Shown here: piece by piece, positions 1 through 5,772 of the stretch
Layout: each line of letters opens with the position of its first letter
How positions within the stretch are numbered: the first letter of the stretch is position 1
From: Mobilicoccus sp032100225
GTDB lineage: Bacteria; Actinomycetota; Actinomycetes; Actinomycetales; Dermatophilaceae
Direction of reading: 5' to 3'
DNA length: 7,896 nt
NCBI GenBank assembly: GCA_032100225.1
Contig: DAMDJY010000155.1
Span: 1 to 7,896, forward strand
The notes under the pieces: model-generated
What the model was told of the DNA's origin: nothing
The model's database searches: none
What the model saw: the letters and a program-made list of their open reading frames with translations, nothing else
Program-made: the position numbers and the translations under genes

Positions 1-850
1 CGAGCGTGGCGATCTCGGCGAGTCGTCCGTCGTACGAGGCGAGTTCGTCGTCATGGGCGCCGGCGCCGGAGAGCGCTGCGCGGGCCTGGCCGACGAGGTC
101 GGTGACCGATGCGACCCCGTCACCGTAGGAGTCGTCGCCGACCAGGGCGGTGAGCGCCGTGCCGGCCGACGTGCGCAGCCCGTCGACGTGGGAGAGTCGC
201 ATCGACTCGGCGGCGAGCTTCTCGTCTTCTGCCTGTTGCGGGTCGAGCCGTTCGAGATCGGCGAGCCCGGCGCGGAGTGCATCGGCCTCGCTGGTGCGTC
301 GTGCTTCGAGCTCGGCCAGTCGAGAGAGTTCGTCCCGCGCGGCCGTGTATGCCCGATAGGCGTCGCGATAGGCCGTCTTGAGCGGGGCGATGGCCGGGTC
401 GGAGTCGTCGAGCATGACCCGGTGTTCCTCGGGGCTGCGCAGTCGCCACTGGTCGGCCTGGCCGTGAACGACGACGAGCATCTCGCCGAGTTCGCCGAGG
501 ACACCGACAGGCGCCTGCCTGCCACCGACGTGCGCGCGTGAACGACCTTGCGCAGCAACCGTTCTCACGAGGACGAGTTCGCCGTCCTCGTCCCCTCCCC
601 CGGCTTCGGCGGCACGCACCAACGCCGCGTGTCCCTCGGGGAGGTCGAGGACACCCTCGACGACGGCGTCCTTGGCCCCGGTGCGAACCAGCGATGCGTC
701 GGCTCGCGAGCCGAGCAGCAGACCGAGCCCGGAGACGACCATCGTCTTGCCTGCGCCCGTCTCACCGGTGAGCACGTTGAGGCCCGGGGCGAGATCGAGA
801 ACGGCGTCGTCGATGACACCGAGACGACGCAGACGCAGGCGAGTGAGCAT
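1..850 (-). CDS. recN: DNA repair protein RecN, N-terminal half (runs off the left edge)
   Basis: RecN is an SMC-like ATPase of double-strand break repair that acts with RecA on the nucleoid. Reading leftward from the ATG at 850-848 gives 283 open codons without a stop. The product starts MLTRLRLRRLGVIDDAVLDL and has a Walker A loop GETGAGKT at residues 29-36, inside the typical RecN context GLNVLTGETGAGKT. A Q-loop-like HGQ is at 129-131. From about residue 155 the sequence turns into charged, Ala/Leu/Glu-rich helix, as expected for the start of the coiled coil. Full RecN proteins are about 550-590 residues, so the second half, with Walker B and signature motifs, lies outside the window. An in-frame TAG at 862-860 rules out a start further upstream. 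The only good Shine-Dalgarno-like run (GGAGG, 874-870) is 19 bases from the ATG, too far to be convincing, so initiation may be leaderless. The gene is divergent from the metallophosphoesterase and separated from nadK, unlike the usual actinobacterial order. Confidence 0.95.
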   Translation of the reverse strand, partial: MLTRLRLRRLGVIDDAVLDLAPGLNVLTGETGAGKTMVVSGLGLLLGSRADASLVRTGAKDAVVEGVLDLPEGHAALVRAAEAGGGDEDGELVLVRTVAAQGRSRAHVGGRQAPVGVLGELGEMLVVVHGQADQWRLRSPEEHRVMLDDSDPAIAPLKTAYRDAYRAYTAARDELSRLAELEARRTSEADALRAGLADLERLDPQQAEDEKLAAESMRLSHVDGLRTSAGTALTALVGDDSYGDGVASVTDLVGQARAALSGAGAHDDELASYDGRLAEIATL

Positions 851-879
851 GGCGCCAGACTACGGACCACCTCCGACAA

Positions 880-895
880 GCGGTGGTTCCACCGC
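880..895. promoter_or_regulatory. 16-bp inverted repeat in the divergent recN/phosphoesterase intergenic region
   Basis: GCGGTGG-TT-CCACCGC is a perfect 7+7 bp dyad with a two-base centre. It lies 30 bases upstream of the recN start in the 149-bp region between two divergent genes. The two-base centre is too tight for a good RNA hairpin, so a protein operator is the more natural reading. No regulator is identified, and GC-rich DNA produces such dyads by chance fairly often. I could not place convincing -10 or -35 boxes in 851-999 on either strand, although promoters for both flanking genes must lie in or near it. Confidence 0.3.
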
Positions 896-999
896 GCCGC
901 ACGGCACATCGGCGCGCTCGGACCCCGGGAGGTGCTGTTCGATCGGCCGCAGACCTCTTCGGCTGCCCGCGAGTTCGCGTGCGGGTGCGAGCATGAGGC

Positions 1000-1494
1000 A
1001 TGCGCGTTCTCGTCCTGTCCGACACTCATGCCCCGCGGCGGTGGAAGGCCCTGCCCATCGCACTTGTCGAGCGGCTGCGCCGCGCCGATGTGGTGCTGCA
1101 CGCCGGTGATGTCTGCACCCCCGACGTCCTCGAGACGCTGGCGGAGTACGCGCCCGTCCACGTGGTCCTCGGCAACAACGACGGCGCCGACGTCGCAGCA
1201 TGGGGAGCGCCCGAGACGCTGCAGCTCGACCTGGGTGGGGTGAGCGTGGCAATGATCCACGACTCCGGCGCCAAGGCGGGCAGGGATCGGCGGATGCGGG
1301 CCCGATTCCCCGAGGCTGATCTAGTGGTCTTCGGCCACTCCCACATCCCGCTCGAACAGACCGACGGCGCGGTGCATCTGCTCAACCCCGGCTCCCCCAC
1401 CGACCGGCGCAGACAGCCGCACGGCACCTACGCATGGCTCGACATCGACGACGGCCGCCTCCTCGCCACGGGGATCGAGCAGCTCCCGCACTGA
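1000..1494 (+). CDS. YfcE/MJ0936-type metallophosphoesterase
   Basis: This 164-aa protein is a small single-domain calcineurin-like phosphoesterase of the YfcE/MJ0936 family. These are two-metal phosphodiesterases whose physiological substrate is usually unknown. All metal-binding motifs are present: SDTH (D8, H10), HAGD (D37), GNND (59-60), the IH motif (H87) and GHSH (H113, H115), followed by the family-typical NPGS (129-132). The length is normal for the family. The start is well fixed: an in-frame TGA sits at 994-996, two codons before the ATG at 1000, and SDTH must lie near the N terminus. A GAGG at 995-998 is too close to the ATG to act as a normal ribosome site, so the transcript may be leaderless. 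It is cytoplasmic, with no signal peptide or membrane segment. It is the only plus-strand gene here, convergent with the MFS gene 70 bases downstream, and is not part of the conserved tlyA-nadK-recN block. Confidence 0.93.
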   Translation: MRVLVLSDTHAPRRWKALPIALVERLRRADVVLHAGDVCTPDVLETLAEYAPVHVVLGNNDGADVAAWGAPETLQLDLGGVSVAMIHDSGAKAGRDRRMRARFPEADLVVFGHSHIPLEQTDGAVHLLNPGSPTDRRRQPHGTYAWLDIDDGRLLATGIEQLPH

Positions 1495-1564
1495 TCCACG
1501 CGAGCCGGGCGTTCACGAACCCGCCGCAGTGACGACCCAGGTCAGGCACCCGGGACGATCTCGT

Positions 1565-2800
1565 TCAGACGGCTGCCGGCCCGTGCGAGCGGCGTGCAAC
1601 GACGAAGGCGATGAGCATGAGTGCCGTGCCGACCACCATGACCGCGACCATGGGCACGGCGGTACGTCCGTCGCCGATACCGGTCAGCGGCGCGATTCCT
1701 GCCGCGATCGTCATCTGCGCCGCACCCATGAGCGCCGAGGCGGACCCTGCATTGCCGCCGGCCGAGCCGATGGCTAGCGCCGAGATGTTAGGAAAGAGAA
1801 AGCCGTTGGCGGCGACGAGGACGAAGAATCCGAGCAGGACTGCCCATCCGGCCACGTCGAGCACGAGCACCGCCACCACCAGCCACGCCACGGCCACCGC
1901 AGTGACGATCGCGGCCCGGGTCACGACCATGAACGGGGTCACCCGGACCGACAGGATGCGCCGGTTCACCAGCGCCGCGATCAGCAGGGTGGAGGAGTTG
2001 ACGGCGAAGACGAGCGAATACTGCGTCGTGCTGAGCCCGACGATGCGTTGCAGCACGAACGAACTCGCCGAGTTGTAGGCGAACATCACGGCGAACGTCG
2101 ACACGAGCATGGCGACGAGCGAGATGTACGCAGGGGTGCGCAGCAGCGAGACCATCGACCGCAGCGCCGGCCGGATGCCGCCGGTGGCTCTGCGCTCTGC
2201 GGGCAGTGTCTCGGGCACGACCATCAACGCAGAGACGAACAGGGTCGAGCACAGCACGGCGAGAAACCAGAACACCGAGCGCCACCCGAACGGGGTGATG
2301 AGCGCTCCCCCGACGACCGGGGCGATGACCGGGGCGATCGATTGGATCGAGACGAGCAACGCGAAGGAACGGGCCAGCCCGAGCCCTTTGCCGTAGTCCG
2401 CGACGATAGCGCGGGACAGGACGATCCCCGCCGCGCCGAACGCCCCCTGCAGCAGGCGGCCCAGGACGAGGATCTCGATGGTCTGTGCCATCGCGCACAC
2501 GACGGAGGCGACGGCGGCACCAGCCGTCCCCACCAGCAGCAACCGGCGACGTCCCACCTGATCGGACAACGGCCCGACGACCAGTTGGGTCAGGCCGACG
2601 GCCAGGAGAAACGCCGTGAGCGTGAGCTGCACCGTGGAAGCCGATGTGTGCAGCTCGGCGGCGATCTGTGGGAGGCCGGGCACATAGGCGTCGATGGCGA
2701 ACGGCGCGAACCCACCGCACATCGCAAAGGGTGACAAGGACGGCCCCCGGAATCCCAGAAGCCTCCGGCCGCCCCGACCGGCCCGGCCTGCCTGGTCCAT
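1565..2800 (-). CDS. Bcr/CflA-type multidrug efflux MFS transporter (DHA1 group)
   Basis: The 411-aa product is a 12-helix major facilitator, probably a proton/drug antiporter in the inner membrane. Family marks are FAIDAYVPGLP in helix 1 (34-44; Bcr/CflA proteins have an Asp in this place), motif A GPLSDQVGRRR (76-86), an antiporter motif C-like stretch APVIAPVVGG (156-165), and in the second half NGFLFPNISALAI (332-344) and GSASALMGAAQ (352-362). The substrate cannot be read from the sequence. The frame stays open to 2986, but that would bury 59 codons inside nadK and add an Arg/Pro-rich non-membrane tail, so I chose the ATG at 2800, just after the nadK TAA. No Shine-Dalgarno is visible before 2800. 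Coupling to nadK, or a start at the in-frame TTG (codon 22) or ATG (codon 27), is possible. The spacing suggests co-transcription with nadK. This gene is not expected at this place and, with the convergent phosphoesterase, separates nadK from recN. Confidence 0.88.
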   Translation of the reverse strand: MDQAGRAGRGGRRLLGFRGPSLSPFAMCGGFAPFAIDAYVPGLPQIAAELHTSASTVQLTLTAFLLAVGLTQLVVGPLSDQVGRRRLLLVGTAGAAVASVVCAMAQTIEILVLGRLLQGAFGAAGIVLSRAIVADYGKGLGLARSFALLVSIQSIAPVIAPVVGGALITPFGWRSVFWFLAVLCSTLFVSALMVVPETLPAERRATGGIRPALRSMVSLLRTPAYISLVAMLVSTFAVMFAYNSASSFVLQRIVGLSTTQYSLVFAVNSSTLLIAALVNRRILSVRVTPFMVVTRAAIVTAVAVAWLVVAVLVLDVAGWAVLLGFFVLVAANGFLFPNISALAIGSAGGNAGSASALMGAAQMTIAAGIAPLTGIGDGRTAVPMVAVMVVGTALMLIAFVVARRSHGPAAV

Positions 2801-2808
2801 CCGATGGG

Positions 2809-3711
2809 TTACTGGGAATGACGCTTCCTCCCGCGCCAGCCTTGGACGGGGAGGTCGAACTTCTCCACGAGGCGGTCGGCGAACGGCGCATCGGTCAGCC
2901 GCGCCAGCCGCACCGGGAGTTCGCCGCGGCGCACCTCGATGCGGGATCCGTCGGGCAGGTCCACGGGACGCGCACCGTCGCACCACATGACTCCGCGACC
3001 TTCGGCTTCGGGCAGCAGCTCCACGGCGACACGAGCCTCGGGGCCGACGACCAGCGGACGAGCGAACAGGGCATGCGCGGAGATCGGGACGAGCAGGATC
3101 GCCTCGACGTTGGGCCAGACCACGGGTCCGCCGGCCGAGAACGCGTAGGCGGTCGAGCCGCTCGGGGTCGACATGATGACCCCGTCACAGCCCCAGGACG
3201 AGATGGGGCGGCCGTCGACCTCGAGTGAGAGTTCGAGCATCCGTTCGCGTTCGGCCTTCTCGACGGTGACCTCGTTGAGGGCCCAGCTGCGAGCGATCTC
3301 CTGGTCGCCGGAGACCACGGACACGTCGAGCGTCATCCGCTCCTCGACGCTGTACTCCCGCGCGACGATGCGGTCGACGGTCGCGGCGAGGTCCTCTTGC
3401 TCGGCCTCGGCGAGGAATCCGACGTGACCGAAGTTGACGCCGAGCAGGGGTGTGCCCGTGGCGCGGGAGGCCTCGGCGCCGCGCAGGATCGTGCCGTCGC
3501 CGCCGAGCACACACACGAGCTCGCAGCCTCGGGCAGGGTCCTGCGGGTCGGCGACCTCCACCTCGGTTCCCGCGAGATGTTCGGGCGGAAGTCCGGGAGG
3601 CATGACCACGGGCACCACTCCGGCAGCCGCCAATTGGCCGGCGACACGGCCCACGATCTCGAGCAGGTCGTCGCGGCCCGGGCGGGCGAACAGGAGGATG
3701 CGACGTGTCAC
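2809..3711 (-). CDS. nadK: NAD kinase
   Basis: NadK phosphorylates NAD to NADP in the cytoplasm, using ATP or polyphosphate in actinobacteria. The 300-aa product has the GGDGT motif at 70-74 with the catalytic Asp 72. Further motifs are GVNFGHVGFLAE (91-102), the ALNE motif with N146-E147, and the glycine-rich C-domain signature GCDGVIMSTPSGSTAYAFS (174-192), followed by the well-conserved VPISAHALFARP stretch. GCDG is, as I recall, normal in actinobacterial NadK. Length is as usual. The start is GTG at 3711-3709, overlapping the tlyA TGA in a GTGA overlap, with a good Shine-Dalgarno (AAGGAG) five bases before it. The MFS gene begins 8 bases after its TAA. Pairing with tlyA upstream is conserved in actinobacteria; the usual downstream partner recN has been displaced. 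Confidence 0.97.
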   Translation of the reverse strand: MTRRILLFARPGRDDLLEIVGRVAGQLAAAGVVPVVMPPGLPPEHLAGTEVEVADPQDPARGCELVCVLGGDGTILRGAEASRATGTPLLGVNFGHVGFLAEAEQEDLAATVDRIVAREYSVEERMTLDVSVVSGDQEIARSWALNEVTVEKAERERMLELSLEVDGRPISSWGCDGVIMSTPSGSTAYAFSAGGPVVWPNVEAILLVPISAHALFARPLVVGPEARVAVELLPEAEGRGVMWCDGARPVDLPDGSRIEVRRGELPVRLARLTDAPFADRLVEKFDLPVQGWRGRKRHSQ

Positions 3712-4514
3712 TCGGTCTCCTTCTCCGTGAGTTCACTTGCCCGGGCGTCGATCTCGTCCGGAGTGAGGACCTGCGGTCCCCCGATCCAGAGTAGGTACTC
3801 GAGGTTGCCCGTGGTGCCGGGCGTCGGGCTCGGCGCAATTCCTGACGGCTGAAGGCCCGCCTCACGCAGCCGTTCGGCCACCTGGACGATGGCCCGGTGC
3901 CGCTCACTGCTTGCCCGGACGACGCCGGACTTGCCCAGGCTGGCTCGTCCGACCTCGAACTGCGGCTTGATGAGCAGCACGGCCTGCCCGGCGGGCGTCA
4001 GCAGTGCGCGCAAGATGTCGGCGACGAGGGTCAGCGAGATGAAGCTGAGGTCCGCGACGAGAACGTCGACCGGCTCGAGATCGCCTTCGGCCACCTCGCG
4101 GATGTTCGTCCCCGAGCGTTCCTCCACCCGGGGGTCTTCACGGATGGATTCGGCGAGCTGGTCGTGACCGACGTCGAGCGCCACCACATGCTCGGCGCCG
4201 AGTTCGAGCAGCACCTGGGTGAATCCGCCGGTGGACGCCCCGACGTCGAGGCACCGGGACCCGGGCACGCGGGCGGTGAACTCCGGAAACTCCTCTGTGG
4301 CTGCGACGAGTTTGAGGGCGGCCCGACCGACCCAGCGCGAGGCGTCGTCGGACGAGACCTCGACGGCACTGCCCGGCTGCACCGATGCCGAGAGGCGCCG
4401 AGCGGGACGCCCGTCGATGGGGACCAGGCCACCGGCCACGAGGTCTCTGGCCTGTCCGCGGGATCGTGCCATTCCGGTCTCGACGAGATACACGTCGAGA
4501 CGCACGGCGCTCAT
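3708..4514 (-). CDS. tlyA: TlyA family 16S/23S rRNA 2'-O-methyltransferase
   Basis: TlyA methylates the ribose of C1409 in 16S rRNA and C1920 in 23S rRNA with S-adenosylmethionine; its loss gives capreomycin resistance in mycobacteria. The 268-aa product has an N-terminal S4 RNA-binding domain (about 5-55, RLDVYLVETGMARSRGQAR) and a Rossmann methyltransferase domain with SAM loop LDVGASTGGFT (89-99), DLSFISL (155-161), LIKPQFEVG (181-189) and GNLEYLLW (236-243). The K-D-K-E catalytic set is present as K68, D155, K183 and E239. The linker before K68 reads SRWVGRAALK, where many TlyA proteins have a form closer to RxWVSRG; the Trp-Val pair thought to support SAM binding is kept. It starts with ATG at 4514, overlapping the TGA of the small gene by four bases, and it overlaps nadK in the same way. 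Only a weak SD-like GGTGGG precedes it, so translation probably depends on coupling. Confidence 0.96.
   Translation of the reverse strand: MSAVRLDVYLVETGMARSRGQARDLVAGGLVPIDGRPARRLSASVQPGSAVEVSSDDASRWVGRAALKLVAATEEFPEFTARVPGSRCLDVGASTGGFTQVLLELGAEHVVALDVGHDQLAESIREDPRVEERSGTNIREVAEGDLEPVDVLVADLSFISLTLVADILRALLTPAGQAVLLIKPQFEVGRASLGKSGVVRASSERHRAIVQVAERLREAGLQPSGIAPSPTPGTTGNLEYLLWIGGPQVLTPDEIDARASELTEKETE
3717..3722 (-). promoter_or_regulatory. Ribosome binding site of nadK
   Basis: AAGGAG on the minus strand lies five bases before the GTG at 3711, inside the last codons of tlyA. It supports the GTG start that overlaps the tlyA stop codon. Confidence 0.75.
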
Positions 4515-4729
4515 CGCCCACCGGCGTGACCGAGGCGGTCACGCAAACGTTGATGAGCCTGTTCGGCGGCCTCGAGAATCGCGTCGAGGTCCTCCGGCGG
4601 CACGGACGCGAGGTGACGCAACGTGTCCGCGAGATCCTGACCACCCTCGACCCCAGGGGGGCCGGGCACGGGCGGTGCGGGCACCGGCGACGAGGGGACG
4701 GGGGGTGTGGGACGCGGAGGCTGGCTCAT
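4511..4729 (-). CDS. Small conserved-position protein between the HAD gene and tlyA
   Basis: The 72-aa product has two parts. Residues 1-27 are proline-rich and disordered (MSQPPRPTPPVPSSPVPAPP and on). Residues 31-70 look like one or two amphipathic helices (DLADTLRHLASVPPEDLDAI, then EAAEQAHQRLRDRLGHAGG). No catalytic motif, signal peptide or membrane segment is seen. A small gene occupies the same place in M. tuberculosis (Rv1693), so position rather than sequence suggests equivalence; the function is unknown. The start at 4729 is preferred over an in-frame ATG at 4750 because it has a GAGGA ribosome site six bases before it and overlaps the HAD stop codon by four bases (ATGA). Its own TGA overlaps the tlyA ATG in the same way. 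Its place suggests a structural or coupling role in the operon, but nothing in the sequence shows this. Confidence 0.82.
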   Translation of the reverse strand: MSQPPRPTPPVPSSPVPAPPVPGPPGVEGGQDLADTLRHLASVPPEDLDAILEAAEQAHQRLRDRLGHAGGR

Positions 4730-5772
4730 GCGTCGTCCTCGAGGATCCACGGGTCGACACCGCTCCAGTCCGGCAGGGTTCCACCCGCGTCGACGTGGGC
4801 GATGCCCGCAGCGACGACGGCGCGCAGACGCTCCGAAGCGGTCCCGCCACCGGTCGTCTCGATGCGCTCGGAGGACAGCACGACCCGGGCGTCGCCGCAG
4901 GTTGCGACGACGTCGCTGTCATTGGCCTCGACCTGCGGCTCGACGTACTCCTCGGCCAGGCCCCGCAGGTCTCGCGCGAGGTAGGTGGGTCGCTGGTCCG
5001 GGCCCGCTTCGATGATGCTGCGGGGGCCGTCGACGCCGGTGAAGACGAAGAGGCTGTCCATGCCCGTGCGCACGGCGCCCTCGATGTCGGTGTCGAGCCG
5101 GTCGCCGATCGCCAGGGACTGGGCCGGTTCGCACCCGAGCCGCTCGGCGCAGCGCAGGTACAAAGGCGGGAAGGGCTTGCCTACGACCTCGGGGTCGACG
5201 TCCACGGCGCGACGCACGACGCCGACGAGGGTGCCGTTGCCCGGGGCGATGCCCCGGTCCGTGGGGATGGTGAAGTCGGTGTTCGACGCCACCCATCGCG
5301 CGCCCTGCTGGATCGCGAACGCCGCCTCGGACAGGTCCACCCAGCTGACCTGCTTACCGAAGCCCTGCAGCACTCCCTGGACCGGCTCGGCGCCCTCGGC
5401 CAGGAGGTCTCCGGCGCGGACAGCCGTCAGGCCTTCGTCCTCAAGAGCGATCTGCACCCCGTCACCGCCGACGGCGAGCACCCGCGCACCGGCCGGGACG
5501 AGCTCGGCCAGGCGGTGCGCGCCGGCCNNNNNNNNNNCGGCCATGGCGCTGGTGACGACATCTGCGAGTTCGAGGGTCAACCCCAGCTCGGACAGGTGCG
5601 CGCACACCTCTGCCGGCGGACGGGAGGCGTTGTTCGTCGCATACACGACGCCCACGCCCGAGGTCCGTGCCTGCTCCAGACCCTCCACCGCGTACGGCAC
5701 TGCCTGCGCCCCGCGATAGACGACACCGTCCAGGTCGCACACCAGCCCGCGGTACCGCGACACCACAGTCAT
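4726..5772 (-). CDS. HAD-IIA family phosphatase (NagD/Rv1692-like, candidate glycerol-3-phosphate phosphatase)
   Basis: HAD-IIA hydrolases remove phosphate from small phosphomonoesters through an aspartyl intermediate. Motif I is CDLDGVVY (nucleophile D13, acid D15), motif II TNN (46-48), motif III K199 in VGKPFP, and motif IV GDRLDTD (223-229). The NTDFTIPTDRG stretch (164-174) is typical of the IIA cap. The M. tuberculosis gene at this locus, Rv1692, is as I recall a glycerol-3-phosphate phosphatase, so phospholipid glycerol recycling is a reasonable guess. About 70 residues (279-348) extend beyond the HAD core; Rv1692 also has such an extra C-terminal region, described as GNAT-like. Ten Ns fall within the gene; the frame is consistent on both sides and residues 79-82 are undefined (X) as given. 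Without the gap the protein would probably have 343 residues. A strong GGAGGAGGA ribosome site stands six bases before the ATG, and the gene overlaps both neighbours by four bases. Confidence 0.93.
   Translation of the reverse strand: MTVVSRYRGLVCDLDGVVYRGAQAVPYAVEGLEQARTSGVGVVYATNNASRPPAEVCAHLSELGLTLELADVVTSAMAXXXXAGAHRLAELVPAGARVLAVGGDGVQIALEDEGLTAVRAGDLLAEGAEPVQGVLQGFGKQVSWVDLSEAAFAIQQGARWVASNTDFTIPTDRGIAPGNGTLVGVVRRAVDVDPEVVGKPFPPLYLRCAERLGCEPAQSLAIGDRLDTDIEGAVRTGMDSLFVFTGVDGPRSIIEAGPDQRPTYLARDLRGLAEEYVEPQVEANDSDVVATCGDARVVLSSERIETTGGGTASERLRAVVAAGIAHVDAGGTLPDWSGVDPWILEDDA
4736..4740 (-). promoter_or_regulatory. Ribosome binding site that decides the start of the small gene
   Basis: GAGGA on the minus strand, six bases before the ATG at 4729, lies within the end of the HAD gene. 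It favours the ATG at 4729 over the in-frame ATG at 4750, which would lie upstream of the site. Confidence 0.65.
5528..5537. other. Assembly gap (10 Ns) inside the HAD gene
   Basis: A run of ten undetermined bases. The left flank ends in CGGCC (5523-5527) and the right flank begins with CGGCC (5538-5542). Joining the flanks on this 5-bp overlap keeps the reading frame and gives a family-like sequence, so the run may stand for no missing sequence. See the separate finding. Confidence 0.99.

Noticed and set aside
935..950. Possible SOS (LexA) half site GTTCGA upstream of recN
   Set aside because: Only a half site; the needed GAAC four bases before GTTC is absent throughout 851-999.
548..1260. 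Overlapping open frames of 231 codons on both strands across the recN start and the intergenic region
   Set aside because: They conflict with recN (Walker A region) and the phosphoesterase, show no family motifs and have shadow-frame composition.
1495..1564. Bidirectional terminator between the convergent phosphoesterase and MFS genes
   Set aside because: The only inverted repeat seen (GTTC-AC-GAAC, around 1511-1520) has a two-base loop and a short stem. No convincing hairpin or T run was found.
2801..2986. N-terminal extension of the MFS protein by 62 codons
   Set aside because: Most of it overlaps the conserved end of nadK, and the residues are Arg/Pro-rich with no membrane helix; the family normally begins shortly before helix 1.
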